A stretch of DNA of 64,000 bases from an uncultured Prevotellaceae bacterium (GTDB lineage Bacteria; Bacteroidota; Bacteroidia; Bacteroidales; Bacteroidaceae), in NCBI GenBank assembly GCA_902778535.1, contig CACYYG010000013.1, forward strand, positions 30,563 to 94,562. The letters are read 5' to 3'. Below the pieces are notes generated by a model. The model worked only from the letters and a program-made list of their open reading frames with translations. It did not search any database and was not told where the DNA came from. Each line of letters opens with the position of its first letter. The stretch's first letter is position 1. The position numbers and the translations under genes are program-made. Of this stretch, positions 33,668 through 42,480 are shown piece after piece.

Positions 33668-34663
33668 ATGAAAAAGAGGTTTTTACTTTCAGTTTTGCTG
33701 GGAGCATTTGCACTCTCAGGTGTAGCACAGGACGACATGTACTATGTTCCTTCTAAGAAGAGCAGTGCCCGTTCCGTGGCTGTTCCGTCTGGTACGTACT
33801 ATTCAGGCTCATCGCGCAGCGTCGACGACTACAACCGTCGCTGGGCCAGCAGCTATGAAGTGCTGCCAACCGATACCGGCGACATCGTCAGCTTTGCTCC
33901 CGTTGAGGGTGTCTATCCTGACAGCCTTGGCGACTTCGCACTGACACAGCGCATGACCCGCTTTGACAGCTATGAGCCATCGGCAGCTTATTGGGAGGGT
34001 TATGCACAGGGACGCCGCGACTATTTAGGCTGGCATTCTCCCTGGTACTACTCATCCTATTATCCCTGGTACGATCCCTGGTATTACGATATGTGGTATT
34101 GGGACCGCTGGTACTGGGATCCCTGGTATTATGGTGGCTGGGGATGGGGAGGCTACTATTCCTACTACTATTATCCCTATTACAGCTGGGGATGGGGTGG
34201 AGGATATCTTGGTCACCACACTCGCTCCACACAAAATCACGGACGCATAGCCGGCGCCAGTCCAAGCACCTACGCAGTCGGTCGCGGCTCAGGTTTCGGT
34301 GGCAGTCGCAGAGGCTCATTTGGCGGCACGCGTGCTGGCAGTTACGGCAGCACAGGCTCAGGTGCCTTCGGCGGTTCACGTACAAGCGGCAGCATTAGCG
34401 GCACGCGTAGCAGTGGCAGCTATGGCAACTCAGGCAGCAGCGGCTTCGGCGGCAGTCGCACCACACGCCCCATCAGCGGCAACTCTGGCTCAACCTATAG
34501 CGGCAGTTCTTCTTCGAGCAGCAGCTCCTCATCCGGCAGCTTCGGCGGCAGCCGTTCCAGCGGAGGCGGCGGTGGCAGCTTCGGTGGCAGTCGCTCAGGC
34601 GGCGGCGGAGGCGGCGGCGGTGGCCGTTCCGGTGGCGGAGGCTTCGGCGGCAGTCGCAGATAG
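33668..34663 (+). CDS. Exported low-complexity protein: Tyr/Trp-rich segment plus Gly/Ser/Arg-rich tail
   Basis: 331 residues from the ATG at 33668. Signal peptide MKKRFLLSVLLGAFALSGVA. Residues 20-115 are ordinary. Residues about 120-180 are almost only Tyr, Trp, Pro, Asp and Gly (WYDPWYYDMWYWDRWYWD). From about 195 to the end the chain is Gly/Ser/Arg, with repeated GFGGSR/SFGGSRS blocks and a final poly-Gly run. No enzyme motif. Such composition suits a sticky, unfolded surface or envelope protein. The OmpP1-like gene follows on the same strand after a heptamer array. Function unknown. Confidence 0.85.
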   Translation: MKKRFLLSVLLGAFALSGVAQDDMYYVPSKKSSARSVAVPSGTYYSGSSRSVDDYNRRWASSYEVLPTDTGDIVSFAPVEGVYPDSLGDFALTQRMTRFDSYEPSAAYWEGYAQGRRDYLGWHSPWYYSSYYPWYDPWYYDMWYWDRWYWDPWYYGGWGWGGYYSYYYYPYYSWGWGGGYLGHHTRSTQNHGRIAGASPSTYAVGRGSGFGGSRRGSFGGTRAGSYGSTGSGAFGGSRTSGSISGTRSSGSYGNSGSSGFGGSRTTRPISGNSGSTYSGSSSSSSSSSSGSFGGSRSSGGGGGSFGGSRSGGGGGGGGGRSGGGGFGGSRR

Positions 34664-34669
34664 AATAAA

Positions 34670-34704
34670 GATTTGAGATTTGAGAATTGAGATTTGAGGA
34701 TTAA
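34670..34704 (+). repeat. Junction heptamer array (GATTTGA x5)
   Basis: GATTTGA, GATTTGA, GAATTGA, GATTTGA, GGATTAA between the Gly-rich gene (6 bp after its stop) and the OmpP1-like gene (16 bp before its ATG). Confidence 0.9.
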
Positions 34705-34720
34705 AAATACACATTCATAA

Positions 34721-36280
34721 ATGAAAAAGATTTTCGCAATAGCTGCACTTGCCTTGACCGCAGTGTCGGCAGCAGCACAGGAAACATACGAGAACGCGAA
34801 GATATCCTGGAGCGACCTCAACGGTACGGCACGCTATGTGGGCATGGGCGGCGCTCTGGAGGCACTGGGTGCAGACATCAGCACCATCGGTACCAATCCT
34901 GCCGGCATCGGACTCTTCCGCAAATCAAACGTCAGCTTGTCTATCGGCGCTGTCAGCCAGCAGGATGCCAAGAGCTTTGGCGGCGGCAACACCACCAATA
35001 TCAGCTTCGACCAGATAGGTTTTGTCTATTCCGGTCGCAACAACAGCTCCAGCTTCATCAACTTTGCCTTCAATTATCACAAGAGCCGCAACTTCAACTA
35101 TATCCTTTCAGCGGCCGACGGTCTGTACAACGCATCACAGAACAAGCAGACCTACCTGAAGGCTAAGGGAGGATGGCTCTATGCTAACGCTCTCAACCCT
35201 AACTTCAACAGTCCCTACATACAGTGCAACCAGCTGGATGCTCTCTATTCTGAGAATCTGCTCTATGATCCCGATGCGGATTATGCCTGGGGCTACTACG
35301 AGGCCAACGGCTACACAATGGACCGCCGTCACTGGGGCTATGTGGCCGACTACGACTTCAACCTCAGCGGCAACATCAACGACCGCGTCTACCTGGGCAT
35401 GACCGTTGGCGTCCACGATGTGCACTACAATCACATGAGCGAGTATGTTGAGACCTTCGATACCGGCTCACCCATCATGGTGAGGGACGAGCGCAAAATC
35501 AAAGGTGCAGGAGCCGACATCAAGGCTGGTGTCATCTTCCGTCCCATCGAGTATTCACCCTTCCGCATCGGCCTCTCCGTCACTACGCCTACATGGTACG
35601 ACCTCACCACCAGCAACATTACTTATATGAGCGACGACGGCGGTTCCGTACACTCAGGCGACGAATACGAATTCAAGCTCTTCACCCCGTGGAAGTTCGG
35701 ACTCAGCATGGGTACCACCATTGGCGATTACCTCGCACTTGGCGCCAGCTACGAGTACACCGACTACGGTTCGCTTGACACACGCTACAAGACTGGCGAA
35801 CACTACAACTACTGGGTTGACGACTATACCTACGAGAGCGAGAGTGACGAGGAGATGAACCGCCACACGGGAGAGACGCTGAAAGGCGTGTCAACCCTGA
35901 AGCTCGGTGCAGAGTTCAAGGCTGCCCCTGAGGTAGCTGTGCGCTTCGGCTACAACTACGTGTCGCCCATGTACGACAAGGACGGTTACAAGGACGGTAC
36001 GCTGCCCTGCGAAGGCTCCTACTACAGCTCCGCCACCGACTGGACCAACTGGGAGGCCATTCATCGCATCACCTGCGGCGTAGGCATACAGATTGACAAT
36101 GTCAACCTCTCGGCTGCCTATCAGTATTCAACACAGAACGGATGGTTCTCGCCCTTCAACAGCTTCTCGTCAAGCCCCAGCGCTGCTGACTACGACCCGA
36201 CTGACGACTATGACGTCTATGCCGTGAAGCTGTCTAACAAGCGCCATCAGTTCCTCCTCACAGCCACCATCAACCTGTAA
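34721..36280 (+). CDS. OmpP1/FadL/TodX-like outer-membrane transport protein
   Basis: 519 residues. Signal peptide MKKIFAIAALALTAVSAAAQ. The mature N-terminus has the family pattern GTARYVGMGGALEALGADIS and TIGTNPAGIGLFRKS (NPAG motif), the plug region of FadL-type barrels. Aromatic-rich beta strands follow and the chain ends in HQFLLTATINL. It probably forms a 14-stranded barrel for hydrophobic compounds; the substrate is unknown. A terminator follows at 36351-36378. Confidence 0.88.
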   Translation: MKKIFAIAALALTAVSAAAQETYENAKISWSDLNGTARYVGMGGALEALGADISTIGTNPAGIGLFRKSNVSLSIGAVSQQDAKSFGGGNTTNISFDQIGFVYSGRNNSSSFINFAFNYHKSRNFNYILSAADGLYNASQNKQTYLKAKGGWLYANALNPNFNSPYIQCNQLDALYSENLLYDPDADYAWGYYEANGYTMDRRHWGYVADYDFNLSGNINDRVYLGMTVGVHDVHYNHMSEYVETFDTGSPIMVRDERKIKGAGADIKAGVIFRPIEYSPFRIGLSVTTPTWYDLTTSNITYMSDDGGSVHSGDEYEFKLFTPWKFGLSMGTTIGDYLALGASYEYTDYGSLDTRYKTGEHYNYWVDDYTYESESDEEMNRHTGETLKGVSTLKLGAEFKAAPEVAVRFGYNYVSPMYDKDGYKDGTLPCEGSYYSSATDWTNWEAIHRITCGVGIQIDNVNLSAAYQYSTQNGWFSPFNSFSSSPSAADYDPTDDYDVYAVKLSNKRHQFLLTATINL

Positions 36281-36350
36281 AATACCTTTGTTTTTCGGGG
36301 TTTTCTGAGGACATGAACAATTAGTTAGTTATCTTTAACAACATTTTTTT

Positions 36351-36378
36351 GCCGATATGCTTGCGCGTATCGGCTTTT
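36351..36378. terminator. Terminator after the OmpP1-like gene
   Basis: GCCGATA (36351-36357) pairs with TATCGGC (36368-36374 region), flanked by T7 before and T5 after. Confidence 0.75.
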
Positions 36379-36383
36379 TGTTG

Positions 36384-36391
36384 TATTTTTG
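36384..36391 (+). promoter_or_regulatory. -7 element of the galactose operon
   Basis: TATTTTTG 42 bp before the galM ATG, with a poor TTG-like -33 at about 36361. Confidence 0.5.
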
Positions 36392-36432
36392 CAACTAGAT
36401 TTTTAGCTAAAAACATCTAATCATTATTGACT

Positions 36433-37518
36433 ATGACAGAAAATGCGAATCTCTGTGGTCTGAAACGTGAAGATTTTCAGACCACTATCAACGGACGTAA
36501 GACCGATCTTTACATTCTGCGTAACCGTAAAGGCTACGAAGTAGCAATCTCCAACTATGGTGGTGCTGTGTGTGCCATTATGGTGCCTGACAAGAACGGC
36601 AATGTGGGCAACGTGATTCAGGGCTACGGTAGCATCCAGGCGCTCCTCAATGCTCCCGAGCCGTTCCTCTCAACCCTCATTGGCCGCTGGGGCAACCGCA
36701 TCTGCAAGGGACAGTTCACGCTGAACGGCAAGGAGTATCAGCTGGCCATCAACAATGGTGTCAACCATCTGCATGGTGGTCCTACAGGATTCCACACCCG
36801 CGTTTGGGATGCCCGCCAGATGGGACCGAGAACTCTTGCCCTGCATCGCGTAAGTAGCTATGGTGAAGAGGGATTCACTGGCGAGGTTGATGTAACAGTA
36901 GAGTTCACATGGAGCGACGACAACGAGCTGATTATCGAGTACATGGCCTCTACCAACAAGAAGACCATCATCAACCTGACACATCATGCTTTCTTCTCAT
37001 TGGCAGGCACGGCAGATCCTACGCCCACCATTGACAATCAGATTATGGAAATCAACGCCGACTTCTACATCCCGACCGACGAGACCGCTATTCCTACAGG
37101 CGAGATTCTCAAAGTGGCCGGCACACCGTTTGACTTCCGCACCCCGAAGCCCATCGGTCAGGACATCGATGCCGACGATGAGCAGATTAAGTTCGGAAAT
37201 GGCTATGACCACAACTACGTGCTGAACAAGAAAGAAGAGGGCGAGCTGAGCTTTGCTGCAAGAATTACAGAACCTGTAAGCGGCAGAACATTAGAGTGTT
37301 ACACAACAGAACCTGGAGTTCAGCTTTACACTGGCAACTATCTCACTGGCGACTATAAGGGTGCGAATGGAGCAACCTTCCCCCGCCGCTCAGCCGTATG
37401 TCTTGAGTGCCAGCATTTCCCCGACAGTCCCAATCGTCCTTACTTCCCCAGCGTCGTGCTCAACCCGCATCACCGCTACAAGCAGAAGACGGTCTACAAA
37501 TTTGGTATTGCAGAATAA
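36433..37518 (+). CDS. galM: Aldose 1-epimerase (galactose mutarotase)
   Basis: 361 residues from the ATG at 36433 (a TTG two codons earlier is less likely). It interconverts alpha and beta anomers of galactose. Family features: GRWGNRICKGQFTLNGKEY, NNGVNHLHGGPTGFH (catalytic His), THHAFFSLAG (second His) and TTEPGVQLYTGNYL near the C-terminus with the catalytic Glu. No signal peptide. First of three genes (mutarotase, sugar transporter, galactokinase) spaced by 16 and 27 bp: a galactose operon. Confidence 0.94.
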   Translation: MTENANLCGLKREDFQTTINGRKTDLYILRNRKGYEVAISNYGGAVCAIMVPDKNGNVGNVIQGYGSIQALLNAPEPFLSTLIGRWGNRICKGQFTLNGKEYQLAINNGVNHLHGGPTGFHTRVWDARQMGPRTLALHRVSSYGEEGFTGEVDVTVEFTWSDDNELIIEYMASTNKKTIINLTHHAFFSLAGTADPTPTIDNQIMEINADFYIPTDETAIPTGEILKVAGTPFDFRTPKPIGQDIDADDEQIKFGNGYDHNYVLNKKEEGELSFAARITEPVSGRTLECYTTEPGVQLYTGNYLTGDYKGANGATFPRRSAVCLECQHFPDSPNRPYFPSVVLNPHHRYKQKTVYKFGIAE

Positions 37519-37534
37519 TAAAAACAGCTGAACT

Positions 37535-38860
37535 ATGACACAACAGAAAAATACACAGTTGGTGGCCATCATCACCATGTGCTTCATCTTCGCGATGATC
37601 AGCTTCGTCACCAACATGGGCGCACCCTTCGGAAACATCTGGGGCGAACATTTCCCCTTTGCCAAGGCCTGGGGTAACCTGATGAACTTCGCTGCTTATC
37701 TGTTCATGGGTATTCCCGCAGGTAAGATGCTGATTAAGTACGGTTATAAGAAGACCGCCCTCATTGCTCTCATCGTGGGCATCGTGGGCCTGCTGGTTCA
37801 GTATCTCTCCAGCCTCGTGGGCGCAGGTACCGAAGTCTTCACTTGGTCTGGCTATGAGACGACGAAATGGGTGGACGGCGTGAAGCAGACCTTTACGCAG
37901 GACATCCACGTTACGCTCAACCTGTTCATTTACCTGCTTGGTGCCTTCATCTGCGGCTTCTGCGTCTGTATGCTGAACACCGTGGTGAACCCGATGCTGA
38001 ACCTGCTTGGCGGTGGTGGTAACAAGGGCAACCAGCTCATTCAGATTGGCGGTACGATGAACTCGCTGACCGCTACGCTGACCCCGCTGCTTTCTGGTCT
38101 GCTCGTAGGTGAAGTGACAAAGGACACCAGCATGAGCAAGGTGGCTCCGTTGCTGTTCATCGGTATTGCCGTATTCGCAATCTCCTACTTCATCATCAGC
38201 CGTGTGCAGATTCCAGAGCCTACGCTTGGCAAGGAGCAGCCCAAGTATGAGCGCAGCCCGCTGGCCTTCCGCCACTGTCTGCTGGGTGTCATCGCTATCT
38301 TCTTCTATGTAGGCGTCGAGATCGGCATTCCTATGGAGCTCAACTTCTACGTCACCGACTTCACCAAAGGATCGGCAGCCGTCGGTGGTACACTTGCCGC
38401 AGCCTACTGGCTGATGATGCTGGTGGGACGTGCCTCGTCGAGCGCCATTTCCGGCAAGGTTTCCACCAAGATGCAGCTCACCGTTGTTTCTGCCGTGGCT
38501 ATCCTGCTCTTGCTGATTGCCATCTTCATGCCTGAGAGTTCTACGTTCACCGTCAGCGGCAAGGAGATTCCTGTGAAGTGTATCTTCATTGCAGCCTGCG
38601 GACTCTGCACATCAATCATGTGGGGCGGCATCTTCAACCTCTCTGTTGAGGGACTGGGCAAGTACACCGAGGCTGCATCCGGCATCTTTATGACGCTTGT
38701 CGTCGGTGGTGGCATCATGCCGCTCATCCAAGAGGCTATGGCCAACTCCAGCATAGGCATCATCAACAGCTACTGGCTTGTTATTGGTATGCTGGCCTAT
38801 ATCCTCTTCTATGCCGTTATTGGCAGCAAGAATGTAAACAAAGACATCAAAGTAGATTAA
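37535..38860 (+). CDS. MFS sugar transporter (glucose/galactose or FucP type)
   Basis: 441 residues, 12 predicted membrane helices with the long periplasmic loop after helix 3 region (EVFTWSGYETTKWVDGVKQT). The N-terminal NMGAPFGNIWGEHFPFAKAW is not the classical GFGxT of FucP but the fold pattern is MFS. Its place between galM and galK makes galactose the likely substrate, imported with H+ or Na+. The gene symbol is left open because the subfamily is not certain. Confidence 0.85.
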   Translation: MTQQKNTQLVAIITMCFIFAMISFVTNMGAPFGNIWGEHFPFAKAWGNLMNFAAYLFMGIPAGKMLIKYGYKKTALIALIVGIVGLLVQYLSSLVGAGTEVFTWSGYETTKWVDGVKQTFTQDIHVTLNLFIYLLGAFICGFCVCMLNTVVNPMLNLLGGGGNKGNQLIQIGGTMNSLTATLTPLLSGLLVGEVTKDTSMSKVAPLLFIGIAVFAISYFIISRVQIPEPTLGKEQPKYERSPLAFRHCLLGVIAIFFYVGVEIGIPMELNFYVTDFTKGSAAVGGTLAAAYWLMMLVGRASSSAISGKVSTKMQLTVVSAVAILLLLIAIFMPESSTFTVSGKEIPVKCIFIAACGLCTSIMWGGIFNLSVEGLGKYTEAASGIFMTLVVGGGIMPLIQEAMANSSIGIINSYWLVIGMLAYILFYAVIGSKNVNKDIKVD

Positions 38861-38887
38861 GGTTTAACTTTATAAATCAAATAAACT

Positions 38888-40051
38888 ATGGATATTGAAT
38901 TTGTAAGAAGTCGCTTCATCAAGCATTTCGATGGTAAAACGGGGAATGTATATGCATCGCCCGGTCGTATTAACCTGATTGGTGAGCACACCGACTATAA
39001 CGGTGGTTTCGTATTCCCAGGTGCCGTAGACAAAGGCATCATGGCTGAGATGCGTGCCAACGGCACCGAGGACACTGTGATGGCCTATGCCATTGACCTG
39101 AAGGACCGCGTTGACTTCCACCTGAACGATCCCGCCGGCCCTCGTGCCTCCTGGGCCCGTTACATCTATGGCATTGCCAAGGAGTTCCAGAAGCTGGGCG
39201 TTCCCGTGAAGGGGTTCAACATCGCCTTTGCCGGTGATGTGCCCCTCGGAGCCGGCATGTCGTCAAGCGCCGCTATGGAGAGCTGTTTCGCCTGTGGCCT
39301 GAACGATATCTTCGGCGAGAACAAGGTTTCACAGTGGGATATGGTATTGGCCGGACAGGCTACTGAGCACAACTACTGCGGTGTGAACTGCGGCATTATG
39401 GACCAGTTCGCCTCTGTCTTCGGCAAGGCTGGTTGCCTGATGCGCCTCGACTGCCGCAGCCGCGAGTTCGAGTATTTCCCCTTCAAGCCCGACGGCTATC
39501 GTCTGGTGCTGCTCAACAGTAAGGTGAAGCACGAGCTGGCAGGTTCGCCCTACAACGACCGCCGCAACAGCTGTGAGAATGTTGTGAAGCATATTGCCGC
39601 CAAGCATCCGGAAGGCAAGTTCGAGACCCTGCGCGACTGTACTTGGGAGCAACTCGAGGAAGTGCGCGCCGAGGTGGGTGAGGAAGACTACAGCCGTGCT
39701 CACTTCGTGCTGGGCGAGAAGGACCGCGTGCTTGCTGTCTGCGATGCTCTCATTGCCGGCGACTACGAGACTGTTGGCCAGAAGATGTATGAGACGCACT
39801 ACGGACTGTCGAAGGAGTATGAGGTGAGCTGCGAAGAGCTCGACTTTCTGAATGACGTTGCTAAGGAGAATGGCGTCACAGGCAGCCGCATCATGGGCGG
39901 TGGCTTCGGCGGATGCACCATCAACCTGGTTCGTGCCGACCTCTACGACAAGTTCATTGCCGACGCTAAGACAAAGTTTGCCGCCAAGTTCGGCCATGAG
40001 CCCGAAGTCATAGACGTGGTCATTGGCGACGGTTCGCGCAAGCTCTGCTAA
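38888..40051 (+). CDS. galK: Galactokinase
   Basis: 387 residues, GHMP kinase family. The galactokinase signature SPGRINLIGEHTDYNGGFVF (near residue 25), the ATP loop VPLGAGMSSSAAMES (near 120) and the C-terminal GSRIMGGGFGGCTINLV are intact. It phosphorylates galactose at C1 for the Leloir pathway. Last gene of the galM-galP-galK set; galT and galE are not in the window. Confidence 0.96.
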   Translation: MDIEFVRSRFIKHFDGKTGNVYASPGRINLIGEHTDYNGGFVFPGAVDKGIMAEMRANGTEDTVMAYAIDLKDRVDFHLNDPAGPRASWARYIYGIAKEFQKLGVPVKGFNIAFAGDVPLGAGMSSSAAMESCFACGLNDIFGENKVSQWDMVLAGQATEHNYCGVNCGIMDQFASVFGKAGCLMRLDCRSREFEYFPFKPDGYRLVLLNSKVKHELAGSPYNDRRNSCENVVKHIAAKHPEGKFETLRDCTWEQLEEVRAEVGEEDYSRAHFVLGEKDRVLAVCDALIAGDYETVGQKMYETHYGLSKEYEVSCEELDFLNDVAKENGVTGSRIMGGGFGGCTINLVRADLYDKFIADAKTKFAAKFGHEPEVIDVVIGDGSRKLC

Positions 40052-40114
40052 GCCGCACGTTCACACATAGTTAGTAATGTACATGCGTGTCGCGCATAGT
40101 GCATGTTTTATCAT

Positions 40115-40152
40115 CGAGTAGGGGGAAAATGAAGCTGTTTTCCTCCTACTCG
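40115..40152. terminator. Long hairpin after galK
   Basis: CGAGTAGGGGGAAAA (40115-40129) pairs with TTTTCCTCCTACTCG (40138-40152), one G-U-compatible mismatch, 8-nt loop, no T tract. It may end the gal operon. Its outer stem resembles the hairpin at 56440-56484. Confidence 0.55.
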
Positions 40153-40191
40153 AATAAAAATGGAAAAGTGGGAAAAGATTTTCTTAGAGAG

Positions 40192-40803
40192 ATGAAGGCA
40201 GCGCTCTTCGACCTCGACGGCGTAGTGTTCGACACTGAGCCGCAATACTCCGTGTTCTGGGGTGAGCAATGCCGTCTCTATCATCCTGAGCATCCTGGCC
40301 TAGAGCACGAGATAAAAGGCTCCACGCTGGAGCAGATTTTCGAGATGGGGTGGGGCGGTGAGCTGGTGACCGAGCGTGCCAAAGTGGTGGAGCGCCTGAA
40401 CGCCTTCGAGGCACAGATGCGCCTTGACTACGTGGCGGGCTTTGAGACCTTTGTCGAAGAGTTGCGCCGCAAGGGAGTGAAAACGGCTGTGGTGACCAGC
40501 TCCAACCTTCAGAAGATGGAGAACGTCTACCGCAAGCATCCTGAGTTCAAGGGATGGTTCGATGCCATCCTCACTAGCGAGGATTTTGCCGAGAGCAAGC
40601 CGTCGCCCGACTGCTACCTTCGTGCTGCGAACCGACTGAATGTCAGCACAGATGAATGTGTAGTGTTCGAGGACAGCATCAACGGTCTGCGCTCAGGCTG
40701 TGCAGCTGGCATGAAGGTGGTGGGACTGCTCACAACCAATCCTCTGGAGAAGGTGCGCCAACTGAGCGACATACAGATACCCGATTACACAATGTTAATA
40801 TAA
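40192..40803 (+). CDS. HAD-family sugar phosphatase / beta-phosphoglucomutase-like
   Basis: 203 residues from the ATG at 40192. Motif [12 protein letters not shown] (nucleophile Asp at residue 7), motif II VVTSSN, Lys in [10 protein letters not shown] and motif [15 protein letters not shown] place it in the HAD subfamily I with a helical cap. It could be a phosphoglucomutase-like enzyme or sugar-phosphate phosphatase; the substrate is unknown. The frame is open up to 40087, but that part reads through the hairpin and has no family similarity. Confidence 0.87.
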   Translation: MKAALFDLDGVVFDTEPQYSVFWGEQCRLYHPEHPGLEHEIKGSTLEQIFEMGWGGELVTERAKVVERLNAFEAQMRLDYVAGFETFVEELRRKGVKTAVVTSSNLQKMENVYRKHPEFKGWFDAILTSEDFAESKPSPDCYLRAANRLNVSTDECVVFEDSINGLRSGCAAGMKVVGLLTTNPLEKVRQLSDIQIPDYTMLI

Positions 40804-40820
40804 AGCATAAAGCAAGAATA

Positions 40821-41642
40821 ATGGCTGGATATTTAGTCAGCGACGAGCGCAAGGTGACGACGCGTCGCTTTATTGAGATGAAACAGAAGGGTGAGAAAAT
40901 CAGCATGCTCACCTCCTACGATTTTACTACCGCAGGCATAGTCGACCGGGCAGGCATCGACGGCATCCTCGTGGGCGACTCTGCCTCCAACGTGATGGTG
41001 GGCAATGCCACGACGCTGCCCATGACCGTCGACCAGATGATTTACCACGCCCGTGCCGTTGTGAATGGTGTGAAGCGCGCCCTCGTGGTGTGCGACATGC
41101 CCTTCGGCAGCTATCAGACGGGAGTGCACGATGGTGTTGTCAACGCCATCCGCATCATGAAGGAGAGCGGTTGCGACGCTGTGAAGATGGAAGGCGGCGT
41201 GGAGATTCTCGACACCGTGAAAGCCATTCTCGATGCCGGTATTCCCGTGATGGCTCACCTCGGGCTCACGCCTCAGAGCATCAACAAATTCGGCGGTTAT
41301 GCCGTGCGTGCCAAGGAGGAACGCGAGGCTGCCAAGCTGCTCTCCGACGCGAAGGCGCTGTCGGAAGCCGGCTGTTTCGCCGTGACGCTGGAGAAAGTGC
41401 CCGCCGTGCTGGCCGAGCAGGTGACGCGCGAAATCAGCGTGCCCACCATAGGCATCGGAGCCGGAGTGCATTGCGACGGACAGATTCTGGTAGTGGCCGA
41501 CATGCTGGGCCTCACGCAAGGCTTCTCGCCCCGTTTCCTGCGCCGATATGCCGACCTGGGCAACATCATGACCGATGCCATCGGACAGTATGTCACCGAC
41601 GTAAAGGAAGGCAACTTCCCCAACGAAAGCGAGAGTTACTGA
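40821..41642 (+). CDS. panB: 3-methyl-2-oxobutanoate hydroxymethyltransferase
   Basis: 273 residues from the ATG at 40821. First step of pantothenate synthesis: adds a hydroxymethyl group from methylene-tetrahydrofolate to 2-oxoisovalerate. Family motifs: [29 protein letters not shown] (metal site), [25 protein letters not shown] and [16 protein letters not shown]. The stop TGA overlaps the ATG of the thioesterase gene (TGATG). Confidence 0.96.
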   Translation: MAGYLVSDERKVTTRRFIEMKQKGEKISMLTSYDFTTAGIVDRAGIDGILVGDSASNVMVGNATTLPMTVDQMIYHARAVVNGVKRALVVCDMPFGSYQTGVHDGVVNAIRIMKESGCDAVKMEGGVEILDTVKAILDAGIPVMAHLGLTPQSINKFGGYAVRAKEEREAAKLLSDAKALSEAGCFAVTLEKVPAVLAEQVTREISVPTIGIGAGVHCDGQILVVADMLGLTQGFSPRFLRRYADLGNIMTDAIGQYVTDVKEGNFPNESESY

Positions 41643-42388
41643 TGGAGAAAGTCGGACGATACGAATTCATGGCCGAACCGTTCCATTGCGACTTCAGTGG
41701 GCGGCTCTTTATGGGCCATCTGGGCAACCACCTGCTCAACGCTGCCGATTTCCACAGCACCGACCGCGGCTTCGGCATGAAATACCTGATGACCATTCAG
41801 CGCTCCTGGGTGCTCTCACGCCTCGCCATCGAGGTAGACGAAATGCCTGGGCAGCACACGCGCTTCAACGTGGAGACTTGGGTGGAGAACGCCATGCGCT
41901 ATTTCACCAGCCGCAACTTCCGCATCTGCTCTCTCGACGGCACGAAGGTCTACGGCTACGGACGGAGTATCTGGGCGATGATTGACACCGAGACACGCCA
42001 GCCCACCGACATCTTCGCCATCGACAACGGCGCCATCAAGGAATGGATTGTCGACGACAAAGAGTGCCCCATCGCCAAGGGAGGAAGGGTGAAGATGGGC
42101 AACGAGGCCGAGCTGGTGCACACCATCGACACCTATTACAACGACGTCGACATCAACGGCCACATCAACTCCGTGAAGTACATTGAGCATGTGCTCGACC
42201 TCTGGCCTATCGAGTGGTACAGGGAGCACCATCTGAAGCGCTTCGAGATTGCCTACGTGGCTGAAGCACACGGCGGCGACCAGCTATCCTTCTATCGTGA
42301 GCTAGCCGCCGACGGTTCCTACAATGTGCGTATCATAAAGTCGGGTGATGTAGAAGTGGCACGCGCCACAGCCACCTTCAGAGAGTAG
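41642..42388 (+). CDS. Acyl-ACP thioesterase
   Basis: 248 residues, two hotdog domains of the plant FatA/bacterial type (PF01643). The second domain has the catalytic region NDVDINGHINSVKYIEHVLD with the Asn-His pair. It releases free fatty acids from acyl carrier protein. It starts at the ATG sharing two bases with the panB stop. The same frame is open for 184 further codons upstream, but inside panB and with no thioesterase features, so that part is not coding. Confidence 0.92.
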   Translation: MEKVGRYEFMAEPFHCDFSGRLFMGHLGNHLLNAADFHSTDRGFGMKYLMTIQRSWVLSRLAIEVDEMPGQHTRFNVETWVENAMRYFTSRNFRICSLDGTKVYGYGRSIWAMIDTETRQPTDIFAIDNGAIKEWIVDDKECPIAKGGRVKMGNEAELVHTIDTYYNDVDINGHINSVKYIEHVLDLWPIEWYREHHLKRFEIAYVAEAHGGDQLSFYRELAADGSYNVRIIKSGDVEVARATATFRE

Positions 42389-42426
42389 CCGACACTAAGC
42401 CAGAATCGCTTAACAACAATGCGCAG

Positions 42427-42472
42427 CCAACTCCCCGCCCCTCATGAGTAGGGTTTGGGGTGGGGGCTGTAA
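42427..42472. repeat. GC-rich REP-like hairpin after the thioesterase gene
   Basis: C-rich CTCCCCGCCCCTCA, then GAGTAGGG, then TTTGGGGTGGGGG, forming an imperfect stem between convergent genes. A similar C-then-G element lies at 54309-54342. Confidence 0.5.
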
Positions 42473-42480
42473 TATCAGAC

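Noticed and set aside
41090-41641. 184-codon upstream extension of the thioesterase frame
   Set aside because: It lies wholly inside panB in another frame and translates to Arg/His-rich sequence without family features; the thioesterase starts at 41642.
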